Positions 39,077 through 51,030 of a stretch of DNA of 64,000 bases are shown piece after piece; position 1 is the stretch's first letter; each line of letters starts with the position of its first letter. Source of the DNA: Lytechinus variegatus (lineage: Eukaryota; Echinodermata; Echinoidea; Temnopleuroida; Toxopneustidae); contig NC_054755.1 of NCBI RefSeq assembly GCF_018143015.1, forward strand, positions 12,961,624 through 13,025,623, given 5' to 3'. The notes under the pieces were generated by a model that ran no database searches, was not told the DNA's origin, and saw only the letters and a list, made by a program, of their open reading frames with translations. Made by a program: the position numbers and the translations under genes.

Positions 39077-39964
39077 ATGGCTACGAACACTGGGCCACTA
39101 AGATCCTATTTATCCGGTCTTATATTTGGAACTGTTTTATTTGGGATGTGCTACTCCATTTCCAGCTATGCTGCTTACTTGATAGAACAATCAGCATCAT
39201 CAGTTGCATCCGGGAACTTAAGGCGAAGCGCTTTGTATGACGGCCATCTTGGAAGTCAACATGATCGTAATAATTCCGCAGGCGCTCAAGAACATTTTCC
39301 TCAGAAGGACGTAACAATGATGCGATGTCCGCAGGAGCTAGACTCGACAATCGACCCAGGCATTCTTGCCAAGCTAGATTGCAGAAAGCGGCTTCCGCAG
39401 GTCATTGGGATCGGAGTCGAGAAGTGCGGGACCGGGGCCATGGCGTTCTTCCTGACGAGCCATCCGTCTATCGCCCATTCCACACCCCAGGAAATTTATT
39501 TTTGGAACAAGCACAGGGACAAGGATCTCGAATGGTACCGAGACCAGATGCCGGTCTCTACCAAATACCAGGTGACCATTGAGAAAACACCGTCCTATAT
39601 TTTTGAAAAGGATGCACCGGAGCGGATCAAGGCTTCGATGCCCGACACCAAATTCATGTTGCTTATCCGGGATCCGATTGTCCGAGCTGTGTCGGATTAT
39701 CTCCATCTCCAGAGTTTGGGACTTCCGGAGTTATTGAGTCCGCGGATAGTCCCACCCGGTTACGATCCGCTAAGTTATCTCAATACGACCTTTGAAGGAT
39801 CCGTCATCAAACCGAACGGTGAAGTGAATACAGATAACGGGATCTTGGCGCACAGTGCATACGTGCTTTACCTAAGGAGATGGATGAAACTGTTTCCTCG
39901 GGAGCAGTTCCTCATTCTAGACGGCGATGAATTTGCTAAGAATCCCCTTCCAGGATTGAAACAG
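39077..39964 (+). CDS. Second sulfotransferase gene, exon 1 (residues 1-296)
   Basis: It carries the anchor, stem and most of the sulfotransferase fold through the 3'-phosphate site. It ends ...PLPGLKQ at donor GTGGGT. The frame continues about 30 codons into the intron, which would give a false truncated protein. Confidence 0.9.
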
Positions 39965-41344
39965 GTGGGTCTATTAAAGATATCCCAGGTTTTAACAGGG
40001 CGCTGTTTGACAAACGTACTCGCATGCGGACGGCGCAAGCTACCGGTTAATTGACACTACTGATCTGAATATTATTTAGATCAGTGATCAACGAAAGTCC
40101 GACAGCGCCCCCTTGATTACCGGGAACGTTTATCTTTAAAATACTTTTAAAGGGAAATCCAGCCTTGGCCATAAAATGTTGTGTCGGGAAGGAGAAAATA
40201 AATTAAACAGAATGGTGAAAGTTTGAAAGAAATTGGACAAGAAATAAGAAAGTTATAGCTGCTTTAAAATTGAGATCACTAATACTTTGTAGATTTCAAA
40301 TTGGCAACTCAGTAAGTAAATTATGACAAGGGGCAAGGACAACTTTCTCATAGGCCATGTACTTTATTATCAGGGATTTGTGGTTTTCTCCAAAGTACCC
40401 ATTCCCCTGGGGCAGTAATCTAAATATAACCCAGGTAGTATATTGTTTTATGTCCTCATGAAAGAAAAATATAATTTGAAATAAAACTTTTGGGAAAAAT
40501 GACATTTTAGTCAAAATATGTTTTGGAGTACATGGAGAAATAGTCCTTGCTTTACATCACTATGACATCCCATATGCGGCCAATTTGAAGTCTCCATGGG
40601 TATAGTGATTACCAATATTTACAACTTTTAAAAATTCATAACTTTCTTGTTGTTTGTCCAATATTGTTCAAACTTTCACCTATCAACTTGTCTGATTTTT
40701 ATTTTCCTCATAAAAACAATTTTTTATTTGGGTTGGATTCCCCTTTAACTTCGTGATTAGTTATACACCCCCCCCCCCTCCCAAAAAAAACCTCGAAATC
40801 TTATGTCACACTATCATCAGGATTTTCGTGAACTTTTTGGTGAACTTCCATGTGGGAGCTTATTACCTAGTAGGATTAACAGGTGCTTTTGGTCGTCGCT
40901 CAAATTATAGGACTCAGATTAATCAGCAACGAAATCATATTGCACTTGCAAAACAATTACATTTTTAATAACAGCATTTCCCTTTTTTTCTAACTAAGCG
41001 GAGCAATCACACAATACATGGGATAGTTTTCCTAATTTACTCTTTGTTCTCTTCTTTCCATTTTGTCAATCAAACATCACCCTCGAACCCTTGCCCCACT
41101 CCAGGTCGAGTCCTTCTTGGGTATCCCACACTACTTAAACGAAAAGTTCATCTACTTTGACGAACAGAAGGGTTTCTACTGCAAGGCCATGCTTCGTGGT
41201 CGGGGAACGATATGCGCCGGAGCAACCAAAGGGAGACCCCACCCACCTGTTGACGATGACGTCATCAGAAAGCTCCGAAGTTACTTCCGGCCCTACAACA
41301 CCCAGCTCGAAGATTTGTTGGGCCAGCGCTTCTCATGGAGTTAG
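39077..41344 (+). CDS. HS3ST/NDST-like Golgi sulfotransferase, two exons
   Basis: A predicted PAPS-dependent glycan sulfotransferase of the Golgi. Exons 39077-39964 and 41105-41344 join in phase 0 (donor GTGGGT, acceptor CCAG) to 375 residues plus TAG. Order: short tail, anchor at about 11-35, a short stem of about 70 residues and a sulfotransferase domain at about 108-375. Motifs: VEKCGTGAMAFF with Lys116, QEIYFW with Glu139 (the family's catalytic base), IEKTPSY with Lys170, LIRDPIVRAVSDY, Cys322/Cys333 and the terminal FRPYN...FSW. All key positions altered in the paralogue at 4049 are canonical here. The ATG has a good context (ACAATGG), with TGACGTCA 18 bases upstream. A possible 5' non-coding exon ends near 38029 (GTAAGT) and splices to 38745. 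The intron holds a TTAA foldback element. Exact HS3ST or NDST subgroup not decided. Confidence 0.92.
40147..40748. repeat. TTAA-flanked foldback element in sulfotransferase intron
   Basis: TTAA at 40147-40150 and 40745-40748. The arms AGGGAAATCCAGCC and GGTTGGATTCCCCTTT are inverted, with further pairing inward (AAGAAATTGGACAA / TTGTCCAATATTG). It is related in plan to the elements at 10904 and 36314. Confidence 0.7.
41105..41344 (+). CDS. Second sulfotransferase gene, exon 2 (residues 297-375)
   Basis: It starts VESFLGIPHY after CTCCAG. It contains the Cys322/Cys333 pair, the RPHPPV substrate loop and the C-terminal helix, and ends in TAG. Confidence 0.9.
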   Translation, partial: VESFLGIPHYLNEKFIYFDEQKGFYCKAMLRGRGTICAGATKGRPHPPVDDDVIRKLRSYFRPYNTQLEDLLGQRFSWS

Positions 41345-41787
41345 GTATAGAATAGCCTTGACAAGGCATCGCGGCGACAATCCTCGTCAGTTCATGGCTG
41401 AGGAAGAATTTCGATGAGACGCGGGAGAACGCGCGACTTTTGCATGCACACAGCCTTTCAAGATAAGTTTTTTTTTTCAATCGCAAGGTGTCTGATGTAA
41501 ACATCATAAGAGACACGGAGCCTTGTCTAAAGGCTAGGAGTTAGATTGCAACGCAGCATCTTTTATGTCTTTTTTGAACTGTGCGTTGAAATAATTTGAA
41601 CAAAAATTAGTTTGACATCTTTGACAACAACTCGTGTTCAGTTAGTTAAGGCTTTTCTTGACATTCTGTAATTTCTGTCCTTTCCATGTTTTTATAAATT
41701 TTCAAACATTTTGCAACATACTAAAACCATTAATCATTACGATCAAATATTGTTATTGAAATCGAATCAAAGTAACGATCACAAACA

Positions 41788-41805
41788 AATAAAACAAGCA
41801 ATAAA
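41788..41805 (+). promoter_or_regulatory. Candidate poly(A) signals of second sulfotransferase gene
   Basis: AATAAA at 41788-41793 and 41800-41805, about 450 bases after the stop codon. Confidence 0.45.
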
Positions 41806-42654
41806 TTAGATTTATTTCTTGATATTTTTAGTAACATTTTAGACAATATAAATTATATAAATTGGTAAGAATGAATGTATTTAAATTATATAAAATCAAT
41901 CTGCAAGTCTTCTCCTGCAAAGCTACAATTAACCCCAAAATTACATTCTAACCGCTGTCCAAAATAAAAAGATAAGCATCGGCATTTATTGTATGACTAT
42001 CAAGATTTAGTTTTTATACATGGAGCGCCCAAGACATGTTTGATTGTAATTGGATAGTGGGATGAAGTTGAAAATTCCTTTTTGTATCCTAAATATTTTG
42101 CATTTATTATGTTAGACAATTTGATGACCTGTATACCATGTTTCGAATAAATTATATTCACCAATATTCTTGTCATCTGTAAAATTTTTTTTTATTTTTT
42201 TTAAACAAGGCTTTACACCGTGATTCCAAAGGCGTTTTTAAAGTTTCGATCCTGATTTTCATGTACATGCATATGTAGAGCGGTGACGTGAATTTTGTTT
42301 GGTCGTTCTTCGTCGTAGCTTTAAGAATACCGCCATCTACGTTGATACACACTCCACCATCGCAAAGTCTCACGCACTGTTAATGTTCTGTGGTCGTTCC
42401 AAGAAGCGCTCTTGGCAATGATTTAGGTCCAAGGGAAGTTTCTAATACTCTACAACATGAAAAACGTTATCTTCTCCCACGCCATTCTTGTCCATTGTCA
42501 TCATCGTCAAGATCATTACTGCCATCATCATTTGATCTTCAAAAATTTCGACACCATCATATCTTTTATCACAACCATATCACCGCCATCGTCATCATCT
42601 ACTTATTATTATTATTCATCCCCACATACTTCTCCTCCACCTCATTATCATCAT
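41806..42654. other. Intergenic, no gene recognised
   Basis: AT-rich sequence, ending in a CAT/ATC-rich stretch from about 42480 to 42650 that makes false His- and Ser-rich frames. Confidence 0.5.
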
Positions 42655-43131
42655 TAGGTGGTTTCAGACCGCCTCGAAGTTCGCCAGTTCCAGGTATTCT
42701 CTGATCGGGAAATTTACCCCGATCAGAAAATACCAGGTATTTTGGTAATGTGAAAGCAAACTACGCGTAATCTCCCCGAAAGAAAATACCCGCTAAATAG
42801 TAGGTACTTGGCGAAATTACGAGAACTTTCGTGGGGATTTTTCCAAGGTCGCAGGTATTTTGGCGATGTGAAAGCAAATTACGGGAACTTTTATCCCAGC
42901 GTGTCGTTGGGCGCGGCGGCGTGGGTGGCTGCTGGGCTCGTGATTTTGAATCTCCCGCCTTGCCTGCTTATCAGACCACACTGCGCATGCTCGTAACTTC
43001 GGGAACTTATCCCGAAGGATGTGTTTCGGGGCGGTCTGAATGCAGGAATAATTAACGAGTATTTTTTAGCTTTAAAAAGTTCTCGTAATTTAACGGGGAT
43101 TCTTGTGATCGAGGCGGTTTGAAACCGCCTA
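42655..43131. repeat. Inverted-repeat element with GC-rich interior
   Basis: The ends TAGGTGGTTTCAGACCGCCTCGA and TCGAGGCGGTTTGAAACCGCCTA are inverted, and each end is itself palindromic. Inside are a direct repeat (TTTTGGTAATGTGAAAGCAAA and TTTTGGCGATGTGAAAGCAAA) and a CG-rich core near 42900-43000. Confidence 0.75.
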
Positions 43132-43199
43132 TTATCACCATTACCCTCACCACCACTACCACCACCACCACCATCATCATCACAACCAACCGCAAAGCC

Positions 43200-44519
43200 A
43201 AGATTTCATTTTAGAGGGGGCGGTAAATGCACGTAAAGCGTGCCAACACTTACAGAGCGCGCGAAGCGCGCTCCCTAGGGGGTTGGTGCAGGGAGGGGGG
43301 GGGTGGGTCCCCCTCCCCCGCGAAGCTTTTGGTGTTTCATAAATTAAAATGAAAAGGAGCCGTCTCACTTGTCTCTAGTACCTTTATCAGCTCCAATTCA
43401 GTTAACTATATTTAATCGTGATTTTGAACTTTGTTTTCAAAAGTGATTGTGAACGCACAAAAAAGAAATACAATAGATGAAATTAAACTAATAATAACCC
43501 ACGCGAAGCGCGGAAGCGAAAGCGTTTTATATTTTTTTTTGCCAAGAAAAGGGTCCCGAGAAAGAGTATTCTCTAAGATAGTGAATACTTCCCTTGGAAA
43601 GATCAGAATTGATTAGAGACGATTTACCGACAGTGCATATCTTTAACTCGCAAAACAGAGGAAAAGAAGTGTATATATGCAGGGAGGAAGATATTCCTCC
43701 CCGTGCAGAGCAATGAAAATTTGAAATTTCAAAGGGCGGACGTTTCATCAAATGCAGATATCTCTTATACCCCATCGGCTCTAATTCAATTGATTTTCTA
43801 AGATTATTGAACTTCATTACAAGGAAAATAGTGCGCAAAAAGTTGAAACTTCTGTGATTTATTGAAATTATATTTTAAAAAAGGGTTGCTTAATTTCTTT
43901 GACTTATCCTGAAGCGCTTCATTTTGAATTCTAAAGACACTTAAGTGTCATTCAAAATTTCAAACTGAGGGCACAAAACAGGACAAGAGATAAATGTGCA
44001 GGGAAATGACAGATTTGTTTAAAAATATTGTACATTTTTTATCTAATACGACACGGATTTTATACCTTCCTCTTTTTAAATTTGGAACCTGTTTGCCCCA
44101 AATTTATGATTGCTTAGTAATGAGCTGAAAAGCGGGAGAAGTTGCCTTTCTGGAGGTGACGGCAGAAATTGATTACAAGATTTTACCTGCCCGGAGCCGA
44201 CCCGACCAGAAGTTGCGCGATCAATAAAAAAAATAACTTCATATATATACTTCGGCCTAACCTTACTCTAATTCCATGCCCTAATGTATACATTTGAACT
44301 GTAACTGGCAAGAAACACATATCGCCGAGGTGGAAAAACAGGGTTAGAGAAAGGGTGGGGGAAACAATAGAGAACTTCAATATCGTCATTTAACCGCGCG
44401 CAGCGCGGAAGCAAAATTCATATAAATTTAGAGCTAGAGTGAAGGAGTTTCTCTTTTGAGAAAAAAACCGAAAAAACAAAAACACAAAGGCCCCCACCGC
44501 CCCCCTGGCTACGCGCCTG
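43200..44519. repeat. Composite dispersed repeat with GCGCGAAGCGCGC palindromes
   Basis: It begins with a GGGGGCGGTAAATG run and ends CCCCCCTGGCTACGCGCC, a common dispersed-repeat end in reverse. Palindromic GCGCGCGAAGCGCGC (43255) and CGCGCGCAGCGCGG (44395) cores lie inside. The borders are approximate. Confidence 0.45.
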
Positions 44520-47500
44520 ATCACAACCACCACCATCAACATCATCGCCACCACCACCACCACTATCCTCCTCATAATCATCGCCGTCAATATCCTCAGA
44601 GATCCTCGTGGTTCGTTTACCATCGCTAATTTGCTGGTAGTCATGGTATCTATTTTTTTTCTTTAGAGGTCTTTCCCCTTGCCTTCATGTGAATTTTCCT
44701 CAATCCATCTGTAACATATTTGTTTCAAGAATCCTTTTTTTCATGGGTAGGGAGAGTTCTCTTCAGAAAAATAAAATCATTGCCAATACATTGACAAATA
44801 ATAGAAAACAAACAAAGAGAATCATGATAAACTGAAAATATTTAATTGGAGAATCGTAAAGTTTAACGGATGAATTGTAAAAGTAAATAGTATAAAGCTA
44901 TATGCAAACATGGATTGAATTCTCTATTTTCCAGGTCAATTTTTCTCCTACCAATTTTATCTATGCCATGCAGTGAATGATTTGGCGGGGCAAGTATTTT
45001 GGGTGGGGCCCTTGGTCTTCCGAAGTAAACCAAACAGACTGAATCCCATTATTTTTCTTATACTCTCTTTTGAAAGATGAACAACCAAAAAGTAAATATA
45101 CTTCCTGCCATATTATTTTTATCCAACAATGCAGTCTTTGCAGATCTTTATTCATAATAGTCCCACACATAGACTTTTCATGAAAGAACACGGACGATTT
45201 ACAAAGAAGTACAAGGAGGTCTTGAGATACGTGAGGAATTCTACATCAGGTTGATAATTTGGAACTGGCTGGAGACCAATTTATTTTGTTTTGTGTCCAC
45301 TCCGTATCTGCCGAAGTGCCCTTTCTACGCCCCACCATTGCACTTTCTCTCGCTCGAGTCACCTGCACTTTCTCGCCTCTTCGCTGGTCCCGTCCCGTCC
45401 GGTGATGTTGTCCCGACATAAGAATGAACCCCCATAAGAAGTAGTTAAGGTTTGAGAGCGGGTAGCAGCGAACTACTGTTGATATTGTTTACTGGAGGAT
45501 TTAAATGGAAGAAAAGGAAAATGACGCGGTTTATTGTTTTTATTCATGTTTTCTCAACTTCTCCTGTTCTAAATCATAACTACTCATTCCATCTATTAAT
45601 TATTTTCTATTTATCTTCATTCCTTGAGGTCTATTTATTCGTTTATTCACATTTATTTCTCGACACTGTTATTAAAAAAACCCCTGATTTTACAGAAAAA
45701 AAAGCAGAAAGCAATAAAAGAATCATTCTGTAAATTCATAAAATAGGAATTTTCTGCAATTTAACAGAACAGGTCTGTTTAAAAAGGGGAAAAGTGTGTT
45801 TTATTAAAGGAAATTTGTAAGGTTCCATACACCATGGACCTACTAATACACCAAATACCAATTTCCTGTAAGATTACGCAATCTGGTATTACAGGTGTTC
45901 TCGAGACTCTGCTGCAGGAACTTCTTTTAGTTTAAAGATAAATAATATTTTCTAACAGTGCATGTATTCAGTGTATTGATTACCACATTCCTTAATTTTT
46001 TTAGAAGATATATTTGTTTTAATTCATCAGTTTATTCATTAATCATTAATTTATTCATTTGTTCACTATTGTTTTCTTCTTTTTTTTATGCGTGCGGGTT
46101 TTTTCAGAAGAAGAAAAAAAGGGAAAAATTTAGTGTAACAAAACAAATTTATAATGGCTACGAGCATTTTTTGAAAGTAAGAAACGGGGGAAGGGGGAGA
46201 AGAATAAAAAGAACGAGAATAAGAGCAACAAAAGAAGATGAAGAAGAGTTGTCCGAATGACAATTTTGAGAAATATGGACAATAATACCAATACCAGGGT
46301 TGTAAAACAAAAATGACAGGAAATGGCCCTTTCCTGCAATTTTCTACTATTTGGACGGAGAACAAGCTCCCCGTAATGGCGTACGAGCGAAATAACTTCC
46401 GGTCATTTTCTGACCACTTTTTACCTGTTTCCTTGCGTCTTGTCCATAATCGTAGGAAAATGAGCTAAAATGAAAGTGATTTTATTCGAAGAAAAGGGAT
46501 ATATACGCACGTGCCGGAGGAATCATTTTCTCGCTTGAGGCTTTTTGCGCCATTTCCGAAGACGTCCCTCATTTTGCTTGCTCTATCTCCTATTTGATTT
46601 ACGTCGGAAAAAAGGTATCGCCTGCTGACGATTGATGCTCGCAGCGAGAATCAGAGTTCTTAGCGGGTTGCTGCTAAGCGATTCGGCCATCGCGACGGGG
46701 CTAGTCGTTCTTAATAATTGGCCTACTGACAGCCCGCGGCAATGTGCAATCTTTTAGCCATCATTATGATCATGTCGCTAATATTGCGTTATTTCTTTTG
46801 CAAGAAAACATGGATGTCATATCATTTACCAATATTTTTCTTGATTTTAAGAAAGTGGAGCTCCAAGCAAACGCAAGTAGTTCTATATGATTACCCCCCC
46901 CCCCAAAAAAAAAAGATGAAACTGGATAAAGGACAAAAAGCACAACTAATAATCACAACCATAGCCGGCTCTTACAATGGAAGAAGAAGGAAAATCCGGG
47001 GAGGCCCCCCCCCCCACCAAAATTTTTAAATTCATATTATTGTGTAATTGATTTTAAAACCATATTAACTTATCGAGTTTTGAAAAGGAATTGATAATTT
47101 CATCAGTGCATATTTAGTGTTTATTACGTTTATCATTATTACTCTACAATTTCTATATGAATGATTTTAGTTGTAAATTATTTTGAAACAGGCCTTGTAA
47201 TATCTCTGCAATTCATTTTCTTTTTCTGCAAGACATGTCTTTTTAATCAGCCATTAATTGAATTAAATAAAAACAAGGATTTGAACGTGTCGAGTGCGAG
47301 GGGAAGGGGTTAGGGCTACTGCTGACTTTGCCCCCCCCCCCTCTCCGTACGGCTTTGATCTGAATATAAAAAAAATAACATGTAAATGACAACGAATATT
47401 TTTCATCTAAGGCTCAGGGAAAAAGCTGAAGAAAAATTATAAATAAAACAAAGGGGAAAAATAAATATCGGTACTGAAATGGGTCTAGTGAAATTACTTC

Positions 47501-47616
47501 TCCGCCCCCAAAACACTTGTCAATAAAAAATCTTATTCATTCACTTGTTGGACAGTTTATTTTCTGTAAGGACATATTATTTTTATTTATCATCATCTTC
47601 CCCAACACACATCATT
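44520..47616. other. Intergenic, no gene recognised
   Basis: It holds an ACC/ATC-rich patch (44520-44590), GC-richer sequence without motifs (45300-45420 and 46370-46740), and G/C runs near 46895, 47005 and 47330 that look like ends of dispersed repeats. No frame has a recognisable domain. Confidence 0.45.
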
Positions 47617-47955
47617 TCAATCAATCAATCAATCAATCAATCAATTCAAGGTTTATTAAAAACATGAGTCGCAGCCAAATGGCTGAATTGGTCATGTATA
47701 CAAAGTAAAAACAATTGAAAGACTCATTACATATTTCAAACATTAAAACCAGTAACTTCTGTAAAAACTGACATGAGAAATATATATATTTCGTGACATG
47801 ACATGACATGAGAAATATTTATTTCGTGATTAATGGATAATTCTATTCAATCAATCAATCAATCAATCACTCAATCACTCACTCACTCAATCAATCAATC
47901 AATCAATCAATCAACCAACCAACCCACCAACCAATCAATCAATCAACTAATCAAT
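47617..47955. repeat. Two AATC tetranucleotide arrays
   Basis: AATC units at 47617-47646 and about 47845-47955 (with ACTC and AACC variants), separated by TGACATGACATGA-rich sequence. Confidence 0.9.
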
Positions 47956-48829
47956 TTGTGGTTGATATGATTTTCCTGGATTTAGAATAATCTTTTATAA
48001 TCTCTATATTATCATTATTATGATAGTGATTATCATTTTTAGGGGGGCATGACACTCCAAGTCGCCCATCTGTTCACAAGTCAGTGCAGCTGAACATGCC
48101 GAATCTTTGGCAAAGGGTGCATTCGGAGGATTTCTTCTATCATATTCACTCGTCGAAAGTTAATATGGTATTCTTGAATCTTGAATTCCTCGCTTCACTC
48201 TCTTACAAGGGGGGGGGGGGGGCAGTTCCTGCTCTGTAACATGCCAATTTAAAAACAAAAGCTTTTAGAGGTTTTAATGTGTTTTCTTTTATGCTGAATG
48301 ATGGAGTAGCATGAAGATGATGCACCTCAGTGTGGTGAATCATGATTTTAGCGTCATAAAAAAAGATTACTCAGTTTCTTATTCCCATCACACTAAATGG
48401 AGTAAGTACTCTTATTGCAAAAGAAACAAAAAAGCCTCACATAAAAGAAGAGAGATGGGGTTTCGAAAAAAAAACCTGACAAGAACCAGAAGACAAAATG
48501 AGTTTTATGTCTCGTCCATCTAACTGTCATATTCACAGCGGTCTAGATGCAATTAAGACCTTTTTATCTCTTCTCAAATTAGCTGGTCACCGAAGCTGGG
48601 GGGTAGCCAGATTATTCTGTTCTGAAAGTGCGCGGGGGCGAGGATTTTTTAATACATTCTATCGCGTCATGACGATATAGAAACACATTAACATACTCAA
48701 TGTATATCCTGTTTATTCTCCTAATTGCCTTTATTAATGAAAGTGAAATGAGGAGATAGAAAGAGAGAGAGAGAGAGGGGGGGGGGGAGCTGGAAGGATA
48801 CAGCGATGTCGAAGTCGAAAGCACCTTGA

Positions 48830-49060
48830 GAATCTCGGCTGGGTCCCGTCTACCATTTCGTCATTAAGCGGCACAAAATCGGCGAAATCGCGCCAGGAAC
48901 CCGGTTTCGGTGTGAGGAACGAGCGATCAACTGGCCAGGTCCACTGCAGCGCTTCCCGCAGCAATTAGAGGCTAGACGCCGAGAGCCCGGCCGGGCACAG
49001 TCGGCCCACTCGCCACTCTCCCTCGCACTCCACGCTGCGACTCTAGGCCTAAACGAATGC
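48830..49060. other. GC-rich block, possible promoter region
   Basis: A CpG-containing, GC-rich stretch in an AT-rich region, about 200 bases before a short candidate initial exon at 49268-49303. No core promoter element is clear. Confidence 0.25.
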
Positions 49061-49662
49061 ATGCGGCGAGAATGAAAAATAAAAGTAACCCAAAAGAGCT
49101 TCATACTGCCAAACTTTGTCATTCATACATATCGCTTGCGTAGAGTACACCTCGGAATATTTACAGGAATTAATTCGTATAGTTGCCGAAACAGTTACTT
49201 TTAAATGAATTTTCGACTCATTGGCATCGGGTAAAGAGCAGACGGTGAAAATCTGGAAATATCTAAGATGGCGCCCTGTCGAAAAGTGACGTCAAAATTT
49301 CAGGTAGGCCTACAGTACAACGACGCCCATTTCTAATGATCTTGTTATAGACTTTCAGTGTAATCTTTACACCTCAACATAAACAAATTCTATTACAGTT
49401 ATAAAACTATCATTTGATTCAGGCTTATAGATAAAGACAAAGAAGTTTCAAATTGAAGGAGAATATAGACTATCCGCCCCTGAACTAGGAGAGGGAGGAA
49501 TATTGATAAAGTTCCTATCTCGCTCTACCATACATTGTTGAGCAGATAGTGCACTGAAACCCCTACATGATTAGATTTAGCAATTGTTAGCATAATTGAG
49601 GCATCTTGTATCTTCATATATCGTGCATCATTACTTGTGCATGTCATAATGAAATAGCATCG

Positions 49663-50453
49663 TAATACCCGAGTCACATTTGCTCTATATGGCCGTATGG
49701 AGAGTCGAAAACATTTGCTCCGGCGACAATTGCTCCGATGGAAAACATGCACGTTAAGCTAAACATAAAATCTAATCGCCAAAACTAAATAAACCTTTGT
49801 CCCCAGCTTTACATTATTATGAACCAAAACTCTGTTGCAACTCTAACCCCCTGCCCAGGCCACTGAGATATTAAAGAGAAATGCCAGCAGTTGCAGTAAA
49901 CACTGATTTCATGAGAAAGTCTGTAAAACCAGGCTTAATTGTCAGTATATCATCGAGGATCTAGATATGGTACAGTTACATAAACTGAACTTTGTGAAAT
50001 CTTGAAATCTACGCTCGAAAATGTTCATACTGAAGATCACCAACACGGATAGGCACACGTGGGACAGTGTATTATTATTGCTGGAATAAAGACCCGACGG
50101 AAGTGACCGAATCCGCAATTATTTTGCTGATTTCTTAGCAATTACACAATTTCTTCCAGAATCCTTTGGCACATATTTTTTATCCATACAAACAGATACT
50201 TGGGTGGTCATTATATTAGATTTTGTAAAAAGTCATTTTGAGATCGTTACCAAAACTGGAATTTATCTTTAAGATCGGAACAAATGTCGCAGGAGCAAAT
50301 GTCGTGTCACCGCAAAGACGGCCGTTTTTATTCATTTGCATTCAAACCATCTATAAATATTATGTAGCTGGTAAAAAAAATGTTTAAACGGCTGTTTTTT
50401 ACTTGCCGTACGGCCACCATAGACATGATAGAGCAAATGTACCCGAGTTATTA
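49663..50453. repeat. Foldback element (GAGCAAATGT family)
   Basis: TAATACCCGAGTCACATTTGCTCTAT and ATAGAGCAAATGTACCCGAGTTATTA are inverted ends. Inner pairs ATGGCCGTATGG and CCGTACGGCCAC also match. GTCGCCGGAGCAAATGTC-type blocks recur near 57805 and 58425. Confidence 0.7.
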
Positions 50454-50954
50454 TTTTAAGTGACAAGCACTATATTTTTTTCTATTTTATTTCTTTAATC
50501 ATGGTTAAAAAGCCCGCTTTCAGCTAGAAGCTGCTTTTCAGCAAGGCCGCGCGGACAAATAATATCAACATAAAATAAGCATACAAAAATAGGAACGAAA
50601 AACAAAATATATCAAATCATAAGGAAATACAATTGGCCAAAGTAAATTGGAGTAAACAAAAATGAAAAATAGACGAAATAGTACACAAAGTTATGTCAAA
50701 ATTAAACATAAAAAATATATATAATGCAATATGAACAAGGGTGATCTGGGTGGAGGATTGAATTAAGAAAGTGATATGAGACGTGCAAATGTAGTCGTAT
50801 TTTTTCATGATTGCAGCAAAGTAAAGTAAAATCAAATAAAAAAATATATTCATGTATGTGATATGTGTAAGAAAATTCATGTATACCCACCAAGACAACC
50901 CTTGTATTAGAATCGTGAAATGCGAGGGATTATCCAAGAGGCATCGCCTATAAG

Positions 50955-51030
50955 TGTATTCTCACCCATGCGCGTTATTACCATTGGAGTACCCCAAGGC
51001 GACAATTTAGGCACTATTTTATTTTGTTCG
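50955..51030 (+). pseudogene. Possible LINE reverse transcriptase remnant
   Basis: One frame reads ITIGVPQGDNLGTILF, close to the GVPQGSxLGPLLF motif of non-LTR reverse transcriptases. Only about 16 residues align, with nothing clear on either side, so it may be a decayed fragment or chance. Confidence 0.35.

Noticed and set aside
39965-40054. Shorter 325-residue form of the second sulfotransferase
   Set aside because: The last 29 codons are intronic, and the form lacks the conserved C-terminal part supplied by 41105-41344.
48051-48190. Open stretch after TTTTAG reading DTPSRPSVHKSVQLNMPNLW, possible exon
   Set aside because: No strong donor, no conserved domain and no neighbouring exon. 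Could be a repeat piece.
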